The position numbers and the translations under genes were made by a program. A stretch of 5,356 bases of DNA from Gemmatimonadota bacterium. Lineage in GTDB: Bacteria > Gemmatimonadota > Gemmatimonadetes > JACCXV01 > JAHWKZ01. The DNA lies in the NCBI GenBank assembly GCA_030641505.1, contig DAOWHI010000182.1:1-5356 (forward strand), written 5' to 3'. Below are positions 1-5,149 of the stretch, piece by piece (the stretch's first letter is position 1; each line of letters starts with the position of its first letter). The notes beneath the pieces are model-generated. The model was not told the DNA's origin. It worked only from the letters and a program-made list of their open reading frames with translations, and did not search any database.

Positions 1-2
1 AA

Positions 3-194
3 CTCTCGCGTGCGGGAGCCAAGGCGGCGATCGAGTCACGCGGCGGCCGCGTGACGGGTTCGGTCTCCGGCAAGACGACGTACCTGGTGGCCGGTGCCGA
101 CCCGGGGGCCAAGCTGGCCCGCGCCCGTGAGCTGGGTGTCGAGGTGCTCGACGAGGCAGCGTTCCGGGCTTTGCTCGGAGAAGGCACCGGCTAA
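3..194 (+). CDS. ligA: NAD-dependent DNA ligase LigA, C-terminal BRCT domain (5' partial)
   Basis: The frame is open from the left edge and ends at TAA 192-194, giving 63 residues. It reads as the last part of a bacterial LigA BRCT domain: a helix with RAGAKAAIESRGGRV, then the hallmark GSVSGKTTYLVAG and DPGAKLARARELGV, ending in LDEAAFRALL. LigA seals nicks between Okazaki fragments and in repair, using NAD+ to adenylate its active-site lysine; the BRCT domain helps DNA binding. The catalytic, OB-fold, zinc and helix-hairpin-helix parts lie to the left of the window. The gap to grpE is 42 nt on the same strand. The BRCT identity is clear. Assignment to LigA rather than another BRCT protein rests on the characteristic phrase TTYLVAGADPGAKLARA and on the short tail after it. 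Confidence 0.9.
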   Translation, partial: LSRAGAKAAIESRGGRVTGSVSGKTTYLVAGADPGAKLARARELGVEVLDEAAFRALLGEGTG

Positions 195-222
195 AGGGGT
201 ACGCACCCCTCCGAGCCGATCC

Positions 223-236
223 TATATTCGGGGCCC
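223..236 (+). promoter_or_regulatory. Possible -10 element for a leaderless grpE transcript
   Basis: TATATT at 223-228 matches the -10 consensus at 5 of 6 positions and is followed by CGGGGCCC and then the grpE ATG at 237. The usual 6-8 nt from the -10 box to the start site would place transcription initiation at or within a few bases of the ATG. No convincing -35 box is seen 16-18 nt upstream (around 199-205), and no Shine-Dalgarno sequence precedes the ATG. There is no CIRCE-type inverted repeat (HrcA operator) in the gap. Inference only. Confidence 0.4.
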
Positions 237-857
237 ATGGAACCCAAAGAACCAGCCGAGGAGACCACCGCCGGGCCGGTCGAAGAGGCCGCGGCAGCGG
301 AAGAAGAGACTGCGCCCACGCCCGCTGACAAGCAAGAGCTGACATCCATCCAGCTTCAGGATCTCAAGATGATGCAGGATCGGTTGCTGCGGCTGAGGGC
401 GGAGTTCGATAACTATCGGAAACGTGAGTCGCGTGACAAGCAAGCCTCCTGGAACCGTGCCAAGGGCGACCTGCTCAAGAAACTGTTGCCCTCACTTGAT
501 GATCTCCACCGTGTTGCGACGTTGAAGCCCGACGAGACCAAGAGCAACGCGGTTATCGATGGGGTTGCCCTGGTCGAGCGCAATCTGCTCGGAGCGTTGG
601 GTCGCGACGGCTTGCAGGTGGTTGGGGAACCGGGCGAGCCCTTCGACCCACACCTCCACGAGGCGATCGGGATGTGGCCGGCACCCACACCCGAGCAGCA
701 AGGCATGATCGCGGCGGTGACGATGCGTGGCTACCAGTTTGGTCGCCAGCTCCTGCGTCCCGCACAGGTCCAAGTGTACGAAGGGTCTGCCGGGGAGGAT
801 CTCCCCGACAGCCCGGCCACCGGAGCGGACACGGCAGGCGCCGAGGCGACGACCTAA
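237..857 (+). CDS. grpE: GrpE, nucleotide exchange factor for DnaK
   Basis: This 206-residue protein is a cytoplasmic homodimer in its family and releases ADP from DnaK, so that the chaperone cycle with DnaJ can turn over. The layout is canonical. Residues 1-35 are an acidic, Ala/Glu-rich disordered tail. Residues 36-80 are the long dimerisation helix containing LRAEFDNYRKR (about 53-63). LLPSLDDL follows at 83-90. The beta domain has GEPFDPHLHEAI (about 133-144) and GYQFGRQLLRPAQVQV (165-180). A short acidic tail after residue 183 is low complexity. The length is normal. The start at ATG 237 is chosen because the acidic tail is typical and the next in-frame ATG (369) would remove it and part of the helix. 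No ribosome binding site is visible, which fits a leaderless start. dnaJ follows after 12 nt. Confidence 0.96.
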   Translation: MEPKEPAEETTAGPVEEAAAAEEETAPTPADKQELTSIQLQDLKMMQDRLLRLRAEFDNYRKRESRDKQASWNRAKGDLLKKLLPSLDDLHRVATLKPDETKSNAVIDGVALVERNLLGALGRDGLQVVGEPGEPFDPHLHEAIGMWPAPTPEQQGMIAAVTMRGYQFGRQLLRPAQVQVYEGSAGEDLPDSPATGADTAGAEATT

Positions 858-860
858 GGG
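856..860 (+). promoter_or_regulatory. Ribosome binding site for dnaJ (supports the TTG start)
   Basis: AAGGG at 856-860 overlaps the grpE TAA stop and stands 9 nt before TTG 870. No ATG or GTG in the same frame lies between here and the J domain, so this site supports initiation at the rare TTG codon. Its overlap with the grpE stop suggests coupled translation of the two co-chaperones. Confidence 0.6.
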
Positions 861-869
861 CCGGCCACC

Positions 870-1988
870 TTGGCCGCCACCGACTACTACAAGGCTCTCG
901 GCGTTCCCGAGGCGGCGAGCGCCGACGCGATCAAGAAGGCCTACCGCAAGCTGGCCCGCAAGTACCACCCCGATGCGAATCCCGGCGACCCGGTTGCCGA
1001 AGAGCGGTTCAAGGAGATCTCGGCTGCCTATCAGGTGTTGTCCGATCCGGAAAAGCGTCGGCAGTACGATCAGATGCGACGCTTTGGCGTCGGTGGGATG
1101 GGTGGCTTTCGACCCGGTCAGCCCGGAGGTCAGTCGGGCGGCTGGCAGCGGATCGACCTCGAAGATTTCGAGGGGTTGGGTGGCTTCGGCGGCCTGGGTG
1201 ACATGTTCGCGTCGATCTTCGGCGGCGGAGCGGCTCGCACGCGAGGTCCGGCGGCGACCCGGCGCCGCACCGGACCCGATCGGCATATCACGGTCGGAGT
1301 TTCGTTCACGGTTGCCGCGCGCGGCGGACAGATCAGCGTCACGCTGCCGCTGGAAGAGGAGTGTTCCAACTGCAAGGGGAGCGGGGCCGAGCCCGGAACC
1401 CCCGCCGAGCCGTGTCCCCAGTGCTCGGGTACCGGGCAGATCTCGCTCGTGCAGGGCGGGTTCTCGGTTCAGCGGCCTTGCCCGCGTTGTTACGGCCGCG
1501 GAGTGCTGATCAAGAGCCCGTGCCGGGAGTGTGGCGGTGATGGGTCCGTTGCGCGCCGCCGTCGCATCAAGGTCCGGATCCCGGCCGGTATCGAGGACGG
1601 CGAGAAGATCCGCCTGCGCGGCAAGGGGGAGCCCGGTGTCTCGGGTGGCCCGCCAGGAGATCTGTATCTGACCATCCAGATCAAACCGGATCGCTTTTTT
1701 CGCCGCGATGGGCTGGATATCCACTGCACGGTTCCGATCCGCGTAGTGCAGGCGATGTTGGGCACGCGCATTCGGGTGCGAACGGTGCACGGTAAGAGGG
1801 TCGAGCTCGCCGTCCCTGCCGGCACACAGGGCGGGACGCGATTCAAGCTCAAGGGGCAGGGCATAAAGAAAGGCGACAAGACCGGTGATCAATACGTCGA
1901 GATTGCGATCACCGTGCCCGAGGAGCTGACCGACGAGGAACGGGCGATGGTCGAAGAGCTCGGCGAGCGTTCGAGCTTCAAGGAGTGA
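870..1988 (+). CDS. dnaJ: DnaJ (type A Hsp40), co-chaperone of DnaK
   Basis: This 372-residue protein has the complete type A layout. The J domain covers residues 4-68, with the HPD motif at 33-35 that stimulates the DnaK ATPase. A Gly/Phe-rich linker runs from about 72 to 120. The zinc-finger domain holds four CxxCxGxG repeats beginning at Cys165, Cys182, Cys204 and Cys218; all eight cysteines are present, and the 17/22/14 spacing of the repeats is that of E. coli DnaJ. The C-terminal substrate-binding beta domains cover about 230-350, including IPAGIEDGEKIRLRGKGEPG and the LxVPAGTQGGTRFKLKGQG block. The dimerisation tail is short. Its role is to deliver unfolded clients to DnaK, with GrpE resetting the cycle. 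Translation starts at TTG 870, preceded by AAGGG. The gene sits between grpE and tyrA and was probably transcribed with both. Confidence 0.97.
   Translation: MAATDYYKALGVPEAASADAIKKAYRKLARKYHPDANPGDPVAEERFKEISAAYQVLSDPEKRRQYDQMRRFGVGGMGGFRPGQPGGQSGGWQRIDLEDFEGLGGFGGLGDMFASIFGGGAARTRGPAATRRRTGPDRHITVGVSFTVAARGGQISVTLPLEEECSNCKGSGAEPGTPAEPCPQCSGTGQISLVQGGFSVQRPCPRCYGRGVLIKSPCRECGGDGSVARRRRIKVRIPAGIEDGEKIRLRGKGEPGVSGGPPGDLYLTIQIKPDRFFRRDGLDIHCTVPIRVVQAMLGTRIRVRTVHGKRVELAVPAGTQGGTRFKLKGQGIKKGDKTGDQYVEIAITVPEELTDEERAMVEELGERSSFKE
1980..1985 (+). promoter_or_regulatory. Shine-Dalgarno that bears on the tyrA start
   Basis: A perfect AAGGAG at 1980-1985 lies in the last codons of dnaJ. It touches GTG 1985, so it cannot serve that start by normal spacing. 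It lies 11 nt before the in-frame TTG at 1997. Either GTG is used through re-initiation at the GTGA overlap with the dnaJ stop, or the real start is TTG 1997, giving a protein four residues shorter. Confidence 0.5.
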
Positions 1989-2737
1989 CACCGGCCTTGA
2001 ACGAGGCTGGGATCATCGGACTCGGTCGTTGCGGTCAGCTGGCGGCACAGCTTCTGAGGGATCACTACCGGCTGACAGTGGCCGATGTCCGCGATCGATC
2101 CGCAGAGGCCGCGTCGCTCGGCGTAGCCTGGGACACCCTCGAGTCCGTTGCCGCGAAGCCCCGAATCCTGCTCGCGGTTCCGATTCGCGCCATACCCAAT
2201 GTCTTGAACCAGATCACGCCTCACTTGACAGGCGACGCCTTGATTGTCGATGTCTGTTCGGTAAAGTCGCGCCCGATGGAGTGGATGGCTGAGCATCTGC
2301 CGGCGGGAGTTCAGTTCGTTGGCACGCACCCCCTGTTCGGTCCAGACAGCGCATCGGAACAAGGCGTTGAAGGACAACGCATCGTCGTATGCGCATCCCG
2401 CGGCCAGGAGGCGGCAGCGGATCAAGTCTGCGAGGTGGCGCGCCAGCTTGGTCTCGAGCCGATACTGTCGACCCCAGATGAGCACGATCGTCAGATGGCG
2501 CGGTCTCAGGCGGTGGTGTTCTTGCTTGGCCGGGCGATGCGGATGGCAGGATTGGAGCCCGCCCAACTCGGCACGCCGTCGGAGCGTCAGGTCTACTCGG
2601 CGCTCGATCTAGTAGCGGGCGACACCCACGAACTCTACGAGGACATTCTCAGACATAACCCTTACGTCCCGGAGCCAGTGCGGGCGTTGTGTGCGGCGAT
2701 GCTGTCGGAGATCGATCGGTGTGCTGGGGACGAGTAG
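1985..2737 (+). CDS. tyrA: Prephenate/arogenate dehydrogenase (TyrA family), short form
   Basis: The 250-residue product belongs to the TyrA family, which oxidatively decarboxylates prephenate or arogenate with NAD(P)+ in tyrosine synthesis. A Rossmann fold opens the protein with GLGRCG (12-17, the GxGxxG loop). Asp34 at the end of the second strand (LTVADV) favours NAD+ over NADP+. LLAVP (62-66) and VDVCSVK (88-94) match family motifs, with the usual DxGSVK glycine replaced by Cys. GTHPLFGPDS (113-122) carries the conserved His115 of the HPxxG-type active-site loop. DEHDRQMARSQA (165-176) begins the helical dimerisation domain. The protein is somewhat shorter than the usual 270-310 residues, and I see no ACT or chorismate mutase domain. 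GTG 1985 overlaps the dnaJ stop (GTGA); TTG 1997 is an alternative start with a better placed AAGGAG. Substrate choice cannot be read from the sequence. Confidence 0.85.
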   Translation: MTPALNEAGIIGLGRCGQLAAQLLRDHYRLTVADVRDRSAEAASLGVAWDTLESVAAKPRILLAVPIRAIPNVLNQITPHLTGDALIVDVCSVKSRPMEWMAEHLPAGVQFVGTHPLFGPDSASEQGVEGQRIVVCASRGQEAAADQVCEVARQLGLEPILSTPDEHDRQMARSQAVVFLLGRAMRMAGLEPAQLGTPSERQVYSALDLVAGDTHELYEDILRHNPYVPEPVRALCAAMLSEIDRCAGDE

Positions 2738-2742
2738 CGTAG

Positions 2743-3447
2743 TCAGTACTTGACGCCCAACGCGTCGCACAAGAATCGCTGAAAAGGCTTTGCCGCGCGG
2801 CAAAGCGCCGTGAACTCCGGAATCAGGTCCGGTCCCGTCACGGTTCGTTGGCTCAGCTTCGAGACGCCGATGAAATCTTTGCGGCGCAGATCGTCGATCA
2901 ACGGATGGTCAGGGTCGAACCCCGTGGGCGCGCGTTTTAGAGAATCCCCCGACAGTTCGTAATGGTCGCGGAAAGTCTTGGCGCCCTTGGCGCGCTTCCA
3001 GCGTGTCGAGTCTTGATCGATCGCCGCCCGGATCTTCTTGAGCGAGCCCGAGTCGGGACGCCAGATCCCGCACCCCATCCAGGTTCCATCGGTATCGATG
3101 TGCATGTAGAAACCCGGGGCGTGAACGTCTTTTGCGGTGACATGCGGAAATCGGATCCCGACGGACGTCTTGTACGGGCTCTTGTCCTTTGAGAACCGAA
3201 CGTCGCGGTAGATCCGGAACAAGGACCCGCCGACCGGTCGCGCATCGGCCTTGAAGTGGGGGCTGATCTTTTTCAGGTGCGGCGCGAAGTCGGCGATGAA
3301 TCTCAGCGCGGGCGCTTTGACATGTTCCTCGTAGCGATCCTTGTTGGCGTTGAACCACGTACGCCGGTTGTTGAGATCGAGCTCCCTGAGGAAATCGATC
3401 GTCGCCCGCGAGAAGTATCGTTCGCCGCTCTTGTTGGTTTTCGCCAT
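2743..3447 (-). CDS. DUF2461 / TIGR02453 family protein
   Basis: This 234-residue protein has the features of the DUF2461 family, whose biochemical function is not established. The N-terminal block FSRATIDFLRELDLNNRRTWFNANKDRYEEHV (about 12-43) and the central RIYRDVRFSKDKSPYKTSVG (78-97) are family hallmarks. They are followed by PGFYMHID (111-118), in which the family places a conserved aromatic strand, and by the C-terminal region RRKDFIGVSK. I see no signal peptide or membrane segment, so it is probably cytoplasmic. ATG 3447 is chosen because it lies 7 nt after the sod stop, with AGG just upstream, and gives the family length. An earlier start at 3483 would add 12 Arg/Pro-rich residues and overlap sod. 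The gene is cotranscribed with sod and converges on tyrA with 5 bp between stops. A perfect 20-bp palindrome lies in its last 21 codons. Confidence 0.88.
   Translation of the reverse strand: MAKTNKSGERYFSRATIDFLRELDLNNRRTWFNANKDRYEEHVKAPALRFIADFAPHLKKISPHFKADARPVGGSLFRIYRDVRFSKDKSPYKTSVGIRFPHVTAKDVHAPGFYMHIDTDGTWMGCGIWRPDSGSLKKIRAAIDQDSTRWKRAKGAKTFRDHYELSGDSLKRAPTGFDPDHPLIDDLRRKDFIGVSKLSQRTVTGPDLIPEFTALCRAAKPFQRFLCDALGVKY
2787..2806. repeat. Perfect 20-bp palindrome inside the DUF2461 gene
   Basis: The half-site GCTTTGCCGC is followed directly by its exact reverse complement. As RNA it can form an 8-bp stem with a GCGC loop. Read on the minus strand (the direction of the DUF2461 gene) the stem is followed by CTTTTC, a short T-run reminiscent of an intrinsic terminator. 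On the plus strand no T-run follows. It encodes residues around 214-221 of the DUF2461 protein, about 40 nt before the stop codon. Confidence 0.85.
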
Positions 3448-3454
3448 CCGTCGC

Positions 3455-4063
3455 CTAGCTGGCGGCCTCGAACCGGCGCGCAACCTCGTCCCAGTTGACG
3501 ACGTTCCACCATGCTGCGATGTAGTCTGGGCGGCGATTCTGGTAGTTCAGGTAGTAGGCGTGCTCCCAGACGTCGACGCCAAGAATCGGCGTTCGGCCTT
3601 GCGACAGAGGCGAATCCTGATTGGGTGTGCTCTCGACGATGAGCTTGCCACCGTCAACCGACAGCCATCCCCAACCGCTACCAAACTGCGTCGCTCCGGC
3701 GCTCGACAGCTTGGACTTGAGATCGTCGAAGCTTCCGAAAGCACCGGCGATCGCGTCGGCGATCGCACCGCTCGGTTCGCCACCGCCGTCCGGCGACATG
3801 ACCGTCCAGAACAACGTGTGGTTCGCATGTCCACCACCATTGTTGCGGACAGCGCCTCGGATGTCGTCGGGCACGGCGCCCAGATCGGCGATCAGCTCGT
3901 CGACACTCTTCGACTGCAGATCGGGGTGCTTTTCGAGTGCGGTGTTGAGGTTGCCGACATAGGCAGCGTGATGACGATCGTGGTGAATCTCCATCGTCCG
4001 CGCGTCGATATGGGGCTCGAGCGCATCGAACGGATACGAGAGAGCAGGGACCTCATGCGCCAT
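3455..4063 (-). CDS. sodA: Superoxide dismutase, manganese type (Fe/Mn family)
   Basis: This 202-residue enzyme converts superoxide to oxygen and hydrogen peroxide. All four metal ligands are present at family positions: His27 (MEIHHDRHH), His82 (NHTLFW), Asp164 and His168 (DVWEHAYY). The helical N-terminal domain covers about 1-90 and the alpha/beta C-terminal domain the rest. NNGGGHANH (74-82) and PNQDSPL (147-153), with Gln149 in the second-shell position, are the pattern of manganese enzymes; iron enzymes usually carry a Gln in the first motif instead. A cambialistic enzyme is not excluded. There is no signal peptide, so it acts in the cytoplasm. ATG 4063 is preceded by AAGGAG (minus strand, at 4075-4070) with 6 nt spacing, an excellent site. 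The DUF2461 gene follows 7 nt after the stop, and tRNA-Glu is divergent upstream. Confidence 0.96.
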   Translation of the reverse strand: MAHEVPALSYPFDALEPHIDARTMEIHHDRHHAAYVGNLNTALEKHPDLQSKSVDELIADLGAVPDDIRGAVRNNGGGHANHTLFWTVMSPDGGGEPSGAIADAIAGAFGSFDDLKSKLSSAGATQFGSGWGWLSVDGGKLIVESTPNQDSPLSQGRTPILGVDVWEHAYYLNYQNRRPDYIAAWWNVVNWDEVARRFEAAS

Positions 4064-4069
4064 GAAAGT

Positions 4070-4075
4070 CTCCTT
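4070..4075 (-). promoter_or_regulatory. Ribosome binding site of sodA
   Basis: AAGGAG on the minus strand, 6 nt before ATG 4063. It is a full match to the anti-Shine-Dalgarno core at good spacing. It fixes the sod start and suggests strong translation. Confidence 0.8.
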
Positions 4076-4096
4076 CGGTGTGGATGTGGGCGAGTG

Positions 4097-4125
4097 ATCG
4101 AATGCGATATGAAACGGTCGGTCAA
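4097..4125 (-). promoter_or_regulatory. Tentative sodA promoter
   Basis: On the minus strand, TTGACC (4125-4120) matches the -35 consensus at 5 of 6 positions and is followed after 17 nt by TTCGAT (4102-4097), which matches the -10 consensus at only 3 of 6. Transcription would begin about 25-30 nt before the sod ATG. The weak -10 box keeps this a suggestion. Confidence 0.25.
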
Positions 4126-4164
4126 CGTATCACGCGAACTCCGGCCGGGCCAATCGCAGCTGCT

Positions 4165-4188
4165 GGTTGACACCCGTTGGTGTCAGCC
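4165..4188. repeat. Inverted repeat between sodA and tRNA-Glu (operator or hairpin)
   Basis: TGACACC (4168-4174), loop CGTT, GGTGTCA (4179-4185) form a perfect 7-bp dyad. GG at 4165-4166 pairs with CC at 4187-4188, and a T-G wobble lies between, so the stem extends to 10 positions. The left arm contains TTGACA (4167-4172), a perfect -35 hexamer for the tRNA gene. T6 at 4195-4200 lies 6 nt past the repeat, which is too far for a standard terminator. The symmetry and position fit a protein-binding site better. Confidence 0.6.
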
Positions 4189-4196
4189 CGTACGTT
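4167..4196 (+). promoter_or_regulatory. Likely promoter of tRNA-Glu
   Basis: TTGACA at 4167-4172 is a perfect -35 box. After 18 nt comes TACGTT at 4191-4196, a 3 of 6 match to the -10 consensus. Predicted initiation near 4203 would give a 5' leader of about 15 nt before the mature tRNA at 4218, which suits RNase P processing. The weak -10 box is the main doubt. Confidence 0.4.
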
Positions 4197-4217
4197 TTTT
4201 CGCCTACCAAGGCGCGC

Positions 4218-4295
4218 GACCCCATCGTCTAGTCTGGTCTAGGACTCCACCCTTTCAAGGTGGTAACACGGGTTCGAATCCCGTTGGGGTCGCCA
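4218..4295 (+). tRNA. tRNA-Glu (anticodon UUC)
   Basis: A complete cloverleaf of 78 nt including an encoded CCA. The acceptor stem GACCCCA (4218-4224) pairs with TGGGGTC (4285-4291); the discriminator is G4292 and CCA is 4293-4295. The D stem is GTCT/GGAC (4227-4230, 4242-4245) with an 11-nt loop. The anticodon stem CCACC/GGTGG encloses the loop CTTTCAA, with TTC at 4254-4256, reading GAA and, by wobble, GAG. The variable loop is TAAC. The T arm is ACGGG, TTCGAAT, CCCGT (4268-4284). All stems pair fully except one T-G in the D stem. No other tRNA gene is adjacent, and no T-run terminator follows within 100 nt. Confidence 0.97.
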
Positions 4296-4341
4296 TCACG
4301 TGTTTGAGTACGTCAGTGTAGCGACGCCATACGCGGCCGCC

Positions 4342-4347
4342 TATACT
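4342..4347 (+). promoter_or_regulatory. Possible -10 box for the DUF1059 gene
   Basis: TATACT matches the -10 consensus at 5 of 6 positions. It would give a 5' untranslated region of about 45 nt before ATG 4401. The hexamer at the -35 distance (TAGCGA, 4319-4324) is a 3 of 6 match. With no terminator after the tRNA, read-through from that gene is also possible. Confidence 0.4.
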
Positions 4348-4385
4348 AGAATTCTGCGGGCCAGCCATGATCGACGCACAAGAAA

Positions 4386-4391
4386 AAGGAG
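4386..4391 (+). promoter_or_regulatory. Strong ribosome binding site for the DUF1059 gene
   Basis: AAGGAG within an A-rich stretch, 9 nt before ATG 4401. The full match supports this short reading frame as a real, well translated gene. Confidence 0.8.
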
Positions 4392-4400
4392 AAAACGACA

Positions 4401-4580
4401 ATGACGTTACAAGTTGATTGCGGGAAGGTGAATCCGGCCACCGGGTGCACGACCGTGTTACAGGCCGAGACCGAAGAAGAGCTGATGCAGAAGGTCGCCG
4501 TGCACGCCAAAGATCACGGCATCGTTGAGGTGACTCCCGAGCTGATAGCGCAGGTCAAAGGGGCGATCGAAGAAGTCTAG
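4401..4580 (+). CDS. DUF1059 family small protein
   Basis: A 59-residue protein beginning MTLQVDCGKVNPATGC and ending in VKGAIEEV. The layout matches DUF1059: a short beta strand with a Cys (Cys7), a second Cys (Cys16) in the turn, the acidic ETEEELMQKVAVHAKDHG segment (23-40) with its conserved His-Ala-Lys and His-Gly, then a TPELIAQVKGAI helix. Proteins of this family are small, soluble and of unknown function. The two cysteines and His39 are the obvious candidates for a functional site, but that is inference. There is no signal peptide or membrane segment. The start is fixed by the AAGGAG site. The gene stands alone between tRNA-Glu and a convergent permease gene, with only 5 bp between the two stop codons, so the context offers no functional clue. 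Confidence 0.85.
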   Translation: MTLQVDCGKVNPATGCTTVLQAETEEELMQKVAVHAKDHGIVEVTPELIAQVKGAIEEV

Positions 4581-4585
4581 GCGGC

Positions 4586-5149
4586 TTACTCAGCGCGAAT
4601 CGCCTCTACCGGTTCGAGAGCGGCCGCATTGCGTGCAGGGAGCACACCAGCGATCACCCCGATGACGATGGCGACGCCCTCTGCGACGAAGACAAACAAC
4701 ACCGGTGTGTGAACAGGCAGCCCGGGCACTGCGACGTGTAACAAGCGGGCGACCCCGACGCCGATCACGAGCCCACCAAGTCCGCCCAACGCTGCTAAAA
4801 CGGTCGCCTCGCCAAGAAACAGGCGCAGTATCTGGTCGCGGTCAGCTCCGAGGGCACGCAACAACCCGATCTCGCTGGTGCGTTCATTGACGGCGATCGT
4901 CATGATCGTGAAGATCCCGACCGCGCCGACCAACAGCGAGATTCCGCCCAACCCGGCGACTGCAAACGTCAATACGTTGAGCACGTTGCCGAGCACGTCG
5001 AGCATCTGGTCCTGCGTCGTGATGGTGACGTCCTCGCCGCCGTGGCGCGCGATGAGGAGCCGCTCGACGCTGGCCACTATCTCGTCGACCGGCGCGCCTT
5101 CCTCGTACATGACGTCGATCTCGATGAGGCCGTCACGGTTGAACAGCTC
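4586..5149 (-). CDS. MacB/FtsX-type ABC transporter permease, C-terminal part (5' truncated)
   Basis: The frame ends at TAA 4588-4586. It encodes the end of the periplasmic domain (ELFNRDGLIEIDVMYEEGAPVDE, then ARHGGEDVTITTQDQML) and the C-terminal FtsX domain (PF02687) with three membrane segments. Counted from ATG 5110 the segments lie at about 43-72, 101-126 and 136-157. VNERTSEIGLLRALGA (74-89), which faces the ATPase, and LPARNAAALEPVEAIR (157-172) are hallmarks. Such permeases pair with a LolD/MacB-type ATPase to export or extract substrates across the inner membrane; the substrate is unknown. Full-length relatives have about 400 residues, so roughly 200 N-terminal residues, including the first membrane helix, are missing. 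ATG 5110 is internal to the conserved region and has no good ribosome site, so it is unlikely to be the true start. Family resemblance fades near 5150, and the frame meets TGA at 5194-5192 and TAG at 5275-5273. Confidence 0.85.
   Translation of the reverse strand, partial: ELFNRDGLIEIDVMYEEGAPVDEIVASVERLLIARHGGEDVTITTQDQMLDVLGNVLNVLTFAVAGLGGISLLVGAVGIFTIMTIAVNERTSEIGLLRALGADRDQILRLFLGEATVLAALGGLGGLVIGVGVARLLHVAVPGLPVHTPVLFVFVAEGVAIVIGVIAGVLPARNAAALEPVEAIRAE

Noticed and set aside
195..236. A CIRCE/HrcA operator before grpE
   Set aside because: Nothing resembling TTAGCACTC with its inverted partner is present in the gap.
492..1991. A 499-codon open frame on the minus strand across grpE and dnaJ
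   Set aside because: It is antisense to two certain genes. Its translation is Arg/Leu/Gly-rich, lacks any family motif, and arises from the scarcity of A/T-ending codons in a high-GC genome.
3448..3483. An upstream start of the DUF2461 gene at 3483
   Set aside because: It adds a 12-residue Arg/Pro-rich extension foreign to the family and overlaps sod, while ATG 3447 has suitable spacing and a partial ribosome site.
4165..4200. The dyad plus T6 as an intrinsic terminator on the plus strand
   Set aside because: The T-run begins 6 nt after the stem, and no plus-strand gene ends nearby, so a terminator reading has no obvious purpose.
3341..4321. A 326-codon plus-strand open frame over sod, the DUF2461 start and the tRNA
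   Set aside because: It runs through the structurally complete tRNA-Glu and is antisense to sodA, whose metal ligands are all present. No motif is recognisable.
4333..4355. GCGGCCGC, TACTAGA and GAATTC close together, resembling a cloning (BioBrick-like) junction
   Set aside because: The order does not match a standard prefix, suffix or scar. GCGGCCGC also occurs at about 42-49 and 4620-4627 in native coding sequence, as expected at this GC content.
4367..4417. A 16-codon upstream frame (ATG 4367 to TGA 4415-4417) overlapping the DUF1059 start, as a leader peptide
   Set aside because: It has no ribosome binding site and no codon run suggesting attenuation; it is out of frame with the gene and short enough to be chance.
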